Source: Uranotaenia lowii
Lineage: Eukaryota; Arthropoda; Insecta; Diptera; Culicidae
Assembly: GCF_029784155.1 (NCBI RefSeq)
Contig: NC_073691.1
Span: forward strand, 142,220,433-142,284,432
DNA: 64,000 nucleotides
Reading direction: 5' to 3'
A program made the translations under genes and the position numbers. Of this stretch, positions 56,694 to 64,000 are shown piece after piece. Numbering within the stretch: position 1 is the stretch's first letter; each line of letters begins with the position of its first letter. The notes below the pieces were generated by a model that was not told the origin of the DNA, did not search any database, and saw only the letters and a list, made by a program, of their open reading frames with translations.

Positions 56694-58716
56694 CAGGGTG
56701 GCCAGCGAGTTTCCATTTTCAAATTCCCGGTTTTCCCGAATGACATTTTATGGTTTCCCTCGTTTCAAAATGCGCGAATAAATATGTCCATTTGACCAAA
56801 ACTGAAGATATGTTTATGCAAGTTGAATGAAAAAGTGTGAGAGGACTTAGTTAAATCTTTAAACTCAAAAGTTATTCGAATTATGGTGATCGTGATACGG
56901 TAAGAAAAAAAAAGTAGTTGTCCGAACCTTAACCTCAAATTGTTACTTTCTTTTCAGTCTTTCATACCATCTTTGTTTTTGTATGAGACAAACTGCTATA
57001 TTTTGATTATTCGCTCGCATAGATAAATCATAGTTTTGATATGATGCCATATAATACTTTTAAAATTTCAAGTTAAAATTCTAATTTTTTCTATTGAAAT
57101 CTATAGACTGACCTTCTGATATTTTTTCTTCTAAAGCTCTTAAAACAGATTCAGCTGAACCTTATTCATGATAAGCTATCTGATATTTTATTTCGGTTCT
57201 CATATTGAATACTGAAACAATTGGATACCTTAAACAATTTACTAGAATGCGCTGAGTTCTACATTATATGTCCTATCTCAAAAATGCATGTTTTTATTCC
57301 ATTTTTTATGTAATGTAAACAAGAATCACACAAAAACTTGTTCTCTTGTTACATCTTCTGTCTTCTGTGCGTTTTTCAATAAACAGAATGAAATGGTGCC
57401 ATTTTTTTCTGGCATTTTTTCCGCATGGGACAATATCCGATTTTCAAAAGTTGAAATTGAGCTAAATATTGAAAGAAAATATTTTCGCAACCAAATAAAA
57501 TAAGTTCTTCGAGGTCATGTTATTTGTCAGAAATTTGATTTTTGAACTTACGTTTTTGACAGTTTTTCGACGCAAACAAATTATTTGATTTTTTTAAATG
57601 TTTTATAAATCAAATGAAAATTTGAAGTATGGTTATGATTATTTTTGATTTTTGAGGTACTGTAAACTAAATTGAAAACAGCTGAAAATAAGTAAAGTCA
57701 CGTATAAAAATTCTCATTGTTCAATCTATTTAAAAACTACTATTGATCATTAGATTTTTGTAAAAATAGCTTTTCAGTAAATTTGTCGACCGAGTTAAGA
57801 CTTCATGGCTGAATAATTGAATTCATATCTCTCATATCTCGTTTTACGTTCTATTGAAATTAAATTTTTTTCATCAAATAATCCGATATTTTAGTCGGAC
57901 TCTTCAAAATAACTCCCGCAGTGTAAATGCATTTGAAAGATTTCTGCTTATTTTTCAAGTTTCGTTTTTCGTATAACGTGTTTTTCTGAAAAAAAAATGA
58001 GCTCCTGATGCCGATTTGAACTTCGTCAATTCTGGACAAGTGTATAATTCCAGTCATAAGATGATGATAAGCTTAAATCTTAGTTTTTGAGATGTGGATT
58101 CAATTGAAGACTGTCTGATTTCAACATATGAATTCACATCACAATTCATTTTTTTTTATTTTGAATTGAATTTTTATATTTCTTCATTCAGTTTTTTAAG
58201 TTATATTTTTATCAGATATTCGCAAAGAAAGTGCATAATGGTAAAAATCTTTAATTAATTAACGCTATAAAAGTTAACTACCAAGACTTAATGCATTAAA
58301 ACTTCACAGTTGTGAAACTTTTATTTAATTTAAAAACATTTTTTTATTCACTGTAGTGCACAATATGCTTGAGCAAAGATATAAGCTAAGTTTGTGGTCG
58401 AGACATCTCGATTTTTCAAATATTCTCGAATTTTCTCGGCATTTTACTCATTAATATAAAATATCGACATTTTCACGCTCCTCTCAAATGGTTTACAATC
58501 CTGGAATAAACGACTATAGATTGTAAACTTTCTGAGAGAAAGTTCAGTCATGATGAAATTAATGTATTTTAGGAATTCATAGTATTTAATAATCCAGAAC
58601 AAATTTTCCCGGTTCTGATTTGAAACTCCCGGTTTTTTCCCGGTTTTCCCGGTCTCATTTTAAATTCCCGGTTTTTTCCCGGTATTCCCGGTTTTCCCGG
58701 TTCGCTGGCCACCCTG
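56694..58716. mobile_element. 2-kb TIR element, CAGGGTGGCCAGCGA ends
   Basis: CAGGGTGGCCAGCGA at the left is perfectly mirrored by TCGCTGGCCACCCTG at the right. Next to each end are repeated CCCGGTTTTCCCGG words. The interior (2,023 bp) is AT-rich and has no transposase frame. An imperfect 8-bp duplication (GGCTCTCC and GCCTCCCC) is possible but not certain. CAG starts suit hAT-type elements. A ~90-bp relic of the same end is at 20651-20741. It inserted at or near the 3' end of the RNase H LINE. Confidence 0.8.
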
Positions 58717-59081
58717 CCTCCCCTACAAGGAAAAAAAAACACCACTACTGTTAGTTGTCTACTCCTCTAATCCAACTCTATAAGGTTCCAAAGGTCTTGT
58801 CGAAACATGAAAAAGTTCATATGAAACCAGAAATCTCTACCATGGGATGGGAGAAAAATTGTGATTATCGAAGCGATAATAGTAGTGAAAATGAAATCTT
58901 TTTTAAGCTGTATAAAAGCCTCTGGAACTAGTACTATTTCTCCAATAAATAACTTGTTTCTCCCATGTGTAGATTTTTTTTGGCCCCATATGTATTACCT
59001 TTTTCTTGTTTCGTCCAGACGTTTTGAACCGAATATTGCACATCCGTGTACACTAGAAATTCAAGTTAGATATATACATTA
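58717..59081. other. Unassigned sequence
   Basis: It may begin with the displaced 3' tail of the RNase H LINE (an A-run at 58729-58738). Nothing else is recognised. Confidence 0.4.
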
Positions 59082-59400
59082 GACTGAGTCGATTTGGAGT
59101 CATTTTTGAATTTCTCAAACCCTGGGGTCTTAAAAGCTTCGTTTTGTCCAAAACTCATTCATGGTTTTTTGCAGAATTTCTATGTAACGTTTACATGAGT
59201 AAATTTGAAATTTTAGGTTTGTATGGGAAAATTGAATATTTTGTACTGAAAAATCAACATCACATTTGTTTCTTCTATGGAACCGAGCCAGCTTTTGGTT
59301 TTGTGTCAATTTATAATTCCGCAGAAATTTTCCGCTGAACAACTTTGTTGAAGACCGTAACTTCGTAATTTATTAAACACAAAAGTTATAAGCTGTTTAA
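59082..59400 (+). repeat. Single long arm of the GACTGAGTCGATTTGG family
   Basis: Starting after TA with GACTGAGTCGATTTGGAGTC, the arm runs through the 'ttttttgcagaatttc' and 'gaaaaatcaacatcacattt' words to a GTTTAACAAGGG region near 59400. The inverse arm is missing. It is the longest uninterrupted arm and shows the full length of the fold-back unit. Confidence 0.75.
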
Positions 59401-60589
59401 CAAGGGTATGTCTTTTCGCATGGACAAACAATAAAATCAGTTATCTTATGACATATTGCATATCGTTTAGTCTTCTTCAACGGATCATGAGCTTCCTCAT
59501 ATGTATTAAGCCGAAATAATGTATTAACTTTATATGACTTAAACTTGGCTTTGCTTAGTTTTGCGCTGATATTTTTCTTCTAAATTCGTTAACAAACACA
59601 ATATCTTTCAAAAAACATTTCCATAATATTCATTTCAGTTTGTTTGTATTTAACCCTCATATTTTTTTTTTGAAAACGCATTTACATGAGTTTTAACTGT
59701 TAAATAGGACATGTTGGTACTGTTATTGAAACTCTTGCAACAGAGATTTCAATATTCCCGAACTATGAGAATTGACTAATTTTTGATTGAAGGTGGACCT
59801 TAATTCGAACGATGCTTGAAAACTAGAAAGGCCCCAGCATTGGTTCTCCCCTAATATTGAAAATCATCACCCCTTGCCAACAGGCTCGAAGTTGTTAGGT
59901 ACATACCTTTTATGTCTAGTTTTGAGCCGTCATGTTTAGCAGCTTGCTCACTTGTTCAAACAACACATCGTGGTTGTCGTCGCGTGCCTTCAAGTTTGTT
60001 ATCGATCATAAAAAGCCGCCGAAACATGGAGGTTTAAAAAGCGAAAAGTGCCCCAATGTTTGCTGCCGACTCAAGAATGTTGGCTCACATTCCTCCGAGT
60101 AGACAGACACCTACATATACAACACAGCTATGCGGGGGTGGTTTATTTTCCTCGATCTAACAGCTCATAAAATGGGGCGGAGCTGATTATAAGGGTTTCT
60201 GTTTTGATGTTCGCAGCCGCGTTAGCAACTTTCAACAGGTGTAAGTGCACCTGTTGCACCATATTTGGAGGTTAACTTTGTGCTTTAAGGTTATGTAAAG
60301 CACCCGACGATGAGTTTGTTTTAAAATGCATTGTGTACCTATCTATGTATTTATGCTTTCGAAAATTATCAGATCAAAACAAATTGAGGATACAGGCACA
60401 CATTTATTTTTTTCTTATCTTCAAACCTGGCCTCAAATTGTGCCATTCACGAGCTTAAATTGTCATTCGCTAAAAGCACGTGTCAGGCTTGTGGTAAAGA
60501 TTTAGACCTAGTCCCTTTTCAAATTCTGACAATGCCTTGACTAACACGATTTTTCCTATTTGGATTAGTTTATTCTAACAATACCAGCC
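59401..60589. other. Unassigned, partly unique sequence
   Basis: No gene is recognised. About 59880-60300 is less AT-rich and not shared with other parts of the window. Confidence 0.4.
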
Positions 60590-60800
60590 GCAGCCGGGGC
60601 GGATAGCCTTCAAATTATCTAAGCCAACGGTCATGAGATCAAATCCCGGTCACGGCATACATAGTACACTTTTTGTGGGTTGGTGATTTTAGCATTTGTA
60701 AGATACTAGCCGTCATATCCTCAGAAGATGTACGCTGAGAGTCACGGGTGGCAAAACTCCTCAGATCGACTTGTCCAGTGAAAGAGAGTGCAATTTTTTT
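60590..60800 (+). mobile_element. SINE-like segment with B-box
   Basis: GGGGCGGATAGCCTTCAAAT resembles an A-box region and GAGATCAAATCCCGG (60635-60649) is a good B box. A TAAGATACTAGCCGTC body follows. It looks tRNA-derived, but no other copy or target duplication is seen in the window. Confidence 0.45.
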
Positions 60801-61028
60801 CGTCTGCTCCCCCAATCTCTGCGGGGAGAAATAAATCGCACTGAAATCAAGAGTGAGATTGTCAACACATAAGAGTGAGCGAGAGCATTCACATCCGCTG
60901 ATGAAGAGAATTCCCTTCTCCGGAAAAATCTGTAGCGCATTGTGTTGAGGAGTAATCTCAGAGCTAACTCAGTTTATTCTTGGTACGTTCACGAGAAAAG
61001 ATGCTGCTCTCCGAATCAAAGGTCTTAG

Positions 61029-61348
61029 AGGTGTCCTGATTTTCTAGAAGCCGTCCTGATTTTAATTGCAATTGATTTCGTAATAACAGTTTAACCTCTT
61101 AAACGAATGGTAATCTTCGGTTCAGATGATATTTTGAACGGTGTTTTTCGGTATAAACTACAAGCCACCTAACTTCTCATCTCTTCTGTTGCATAAATTA
61201 AGGCGTATACTGCACAGCTATTTCGCTTTAATTTATGCAATCTAAGAAGAGCTAAATTGTATTTTCACCAATCTACAGATGTCCTGAAAAATCCTGTTTT
61301 TGTTGTTCGCGATGTCCTGATTTTTTGACTAAACCACCTGGCACCTCT
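61029..61348. mobile_element. Possible small hAT-type element (GAGGTG ends)
   Basis: AGAGGTGTCCTGATTTTCTA near 61028 is roughly mirrored by CACCTGGCACCTCT near 61337. GTCCTGATTTT words occur near both ends. The repeat is short and no duplication is clear. Confidence 0.35.
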
Positions 61349-63493
61349 TCTTCGAACGCTACCTTTTGCAAGAAAAAAGAATCCAAAACAGCTAACAGCA
61401 GTGGGCATGGTAGCGATGCAGAAATTGTTGTTATTTTTTCTACGTTGTGTGGTGGGAGTCCAAATAATTTTTTTCATCATTTACTCTGGGGTGTATGACT
61501 GAAACACAGAGCGCTATTTGTTAAAATTTCTCTTTCTCCCACTCAGATGCGAATGTTCTCACACTTGCCGTCCGAGTCACTTACAGCTCGTGTAACGAGT
61601 GGAGCACGATCAGTGAAAAAGGATTACACTCGGAAGCCGAACTGAAAACAGTGTTGTTTTCTCCCGGCTCTTTGTTGTTTGAGAAGAGCCGACCAACCTT
61701 GCTGAGAGTTAAGTAAAAAAAGAAATCTCTTTGAGGCAACATTGAGATCCTATATGTGTTTGTGTTCGTTAAAAAAAAGTTTGTTATCACAAAACGCAAG
61801 AGTGAAAATCCTAAGCTTTCCTGAATCGAAAGTAAGTGAGATTAGAATCAGCTATTAATCTGCGATGATGATTCCTTTCATTTTGATGTTAAAGTTAACG
61901 TCAACTTAGATAATAAAACATTGCTGCCACAAATGATGTTATCTGCCGAAAACCTGATACTGCCATTTACATTTAACAGATTTATCCACTTATGGAAAAA
62001 TGGGTAAAAGCGCTATTCCGTTTTTATTATTTTCGTGTTTCCAATTGATATTTTTAGTAGTTTGAAGGGTATCAGCCCTTATCGAAACCTTTCCATCAAT
62101 TTCCGTCGAATAAATCACCTTGACAGGCAAAGGCAAGTGTTAACCTAATCAGTCAACTAATCAATCAATCGTTCAAATCGTGCTCACTCATTGAAAAACG
62201 TCCGGCCGCTCCGGGAGAGAAAGCCAGCTCAGCTAGCCAACTGTCATATGTCTCGGCATGAGTCCACCAAGCCGCAACTGTATCACCAATCAAGTTTGTA
62301 TATCTAGTCTGACAGCTTCGATGGAGTCCGAACCGATATGATTTGAAGTCATATGGCCGGCTGACCTTTATTTCACCCAAAGGTACACCTTTTTTGGACA
62401 CCCAACTGGGTCAACCGGTGAATAGTTACTTCTGGTGAAAATCATAACGGGCATGATGCACGAAAATTAATTGAGTTATAACCACCCGAACGAGAAGTGA
62501 GCTGGCCATCGGGTGTCGAAATCGCGACTACGATGTCACATTTTCACAACCATTTATTTCCGCCTCTTGTGGAAAGAGCGGTTAAATTGATCCATATTCA
62601 TCCAAGAGTCAATCAAGTTAGCCTAAAAACTCTTGAATTTTAAAATTTTTAACTATACTGTAGTCATAATCACTGGTTCTGTGCACTCAATATAATTCGG
62701 GAATCAATACTGTAGGTTATGTAAATAGGTTTTTCTCACATCCTAACGACCTACCTACCAAGGTACGTGGATTAAAATCAATGATTTGTTTAAAAAAATC
62801 AAAAAAAATCTGATATTTTTTATTTAAATCTTTTTTTTTATTCAAATCAGGTTTTGGTAAAAATTTCAATAAACTGGAAAAAAATATTTTACCACCAGCA
62901 AACAAACACGTTCTGCTGGACGCACTGCTTGTGGTTCTAGAAATTCAGGAGTGATTTTAAGTTTATAATTTTCATATTTTTGTGAAATCTTTCAGCGTGA
63001 ATTGTTGCACCTCACTAGAATGTAGATTAAATTTACTTTCCAATGAATATACCTTTGATTGGTCCAAACAAAGTAAAAGCACTGAAAATCCGGGTACAAC
63101 CTGACGGTGAACCACAAAAACAGATGAAATTTCAATTTGTAAAAAAAATTGCGCAAAATGGTGAATTTGGAAAAAATCCAATTAATTATAATTAAAACGA
63201 CTTAGATAGATTTTACTTTTGGAGTGTCAAATTGACACTCTAAGTCGAAAAAGTGAGTTTTTTTGTCCAGGCTTCCAGGGTTCGTTCATAAAAAAAGTAA
63301 AGATACATTTAAAATATTTAATAAATGATTGCTATTTAACTTCTATTTTTTAATAACTAAATGAAGTCACCAATAACTTCAAGTTGATAAGGAAATAAAA
63401 CACCTAAAATATGCCTCCACTTCCACTAGTAGCCAACAATCGAATGACTCATTTATTCTTTCGAATAGATCGAGCGATCAACGCTATCTCTAA
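61349..63493. other. Unassigned, partly unique sequence
   Basis: No gene is recognised. The block 62150-62580 is less AT-rich. It includes a 78-residue minus frame (62165-62401) without a recognised domain. Confidence 0.4.
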
Positions 63494-64000
63494 TCTATAT
63501 ATATAAAAAGCAATTTCTGTATGTTTGTTTGTTTGTTTGTTTGTCCTCTATAGACTCAGCCGTCTTAAGAGCTAGAGGTCTGAAATTTGGCATGGATGCT
63601 CATTAGGGCCAGGAATGATGAAAAATGTTTTCCGATTTTCGGATGACCCCTTCTGAAGGGGGTCGTTCATACAAGACAAATATTGTTTTCGTGATATTGA
63701 CGTTACTTTTTGTCGGATCGTGTTGAAAATTTACACATGAATGTTTTGGAAGACGGGCAATTGATTTCAGGTGTCAAGATGTGTGTAAGGGGTCAGCCAA
63801 AGGGGTCGTCCATATTAACTGTTTGCTGTTTTTGCGATATTGACGTTATTATCCATCGTATTCAGCTGAAAATTGGTACACGATAGTTTTGAGTGATGTG
63901 CAATTGATTTGAGGTATCAAATTCAGTGTAAGGGGTCGGCAAAAGGGGTCGTCCATATCAACTATTCAATATCTTAGTGATATTGACGTTTTTATAAATC
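63494..64000 (+). mobile_element. Helitron-like 5' end and array, runs off the window
   Basis: A|TCTATATATATAAAAAGC then GTTT units and 'cctctatagactcagccgtc' form a Helitron-like start. About three degenerate units follow with GATATTGACGTTA and GGGGTCGTCCATA words. The units match 24801-25880 on the opposite strand. The window ends inside the array. Confidence 0.65.

Noticed and set aside
62165..62401. Small host protein gene on the minus strand
   Set aside because: The 78-residue frame has no recognised domain, splice context or repeat support.

Overview
This window looks like a stretch of a large, repeat-rich insect nuclear genome, most likely a mosquito (Culicidae). The evidence is AT-rich sequence dense in short TA-flanked elements, two mariner-type elements with a D37E transposase and a GGTGATACGGTCAAAATTTG terminal repeat, RTE-like, Jockey-like and RNase H-bearing (LOA/I-like) LINE relics, tRNA-derived SINEs, and Helitron-like ends (A|TCTATATAT start, CTAG|T end). 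The species assignment is inference. I find no complete host protein-coding gene. The only host-gene signal is a possible recursive splice site or 51-bp exon on the minus strand near 37.27 kb, which would put part of the window inside a long intron.

Layout. 0-13 kb: a fold-back element (0.35-1.13 kb); a GC-rich LTR/leader-like island with a primer-binding-site motif, 66-bp tandem repeats and a tRNA-like hairpin (2.8-4.03 kb); two near-identical 0.71-kb TA-flanked MITEs (4.3 and 9.7 kb); a 16-unit, ~78-bp minisatellite between two ~235-bp direct repeats (5.4-7.66 kb); and a ~150-bp tandem array (8 kb). 12.9-20.7 kb: mariner copy 1, a truncated SINE, then an RTE-like LINE split by two later insertions. 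One insertion is a retroposon with a 26-bp target duplication, the other a TIR element with an 8-bp duplication. 20.7-34 kb: little but relics. These are a 37-bp perfect inverted repeat, a Helitron-like 3' end, a degenerate array carrying a SINE, a GC-rich unique island, and mariner copy 2 (minus strand) holding a nested 721-bp TIR element.

33-47 kb: a SINE family, two Jockey-like reverse-transcriptase relics, small TIR elements, a retroposon with a SINE nested at its edge, a cluster of one palindromic motif, and a Helitron-like 5' end followed by a tandem array. 47-64 kb: SINE and fold-back copies, a TA-flanked 979-bp element, a 914-bp fold-back, RTE-like copy 2 (minus), an RNase H-domain LINE relic whose 3' end abuts a 2-kb CAGGGTGGCC element, a SINE-like segment, and a second Helitron-like copy running off the window end.

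The mobile-element genes do not form a working pathway: each open frame is broken, shortened or lacks catalytic residues. What can be read is insertion history (element inside element, with target duplications). Stretches not assigned to an element are listed as such. Several non-repetitive, less AT-rich blocks (about 1.3-2.6, 11.3-12.5, 21.2-22.1, 29.0-29.6, 51.5-52.5, 59.9-60.3 and 62.1-62.6 kb) are the best places to look for host regulatory DNA.
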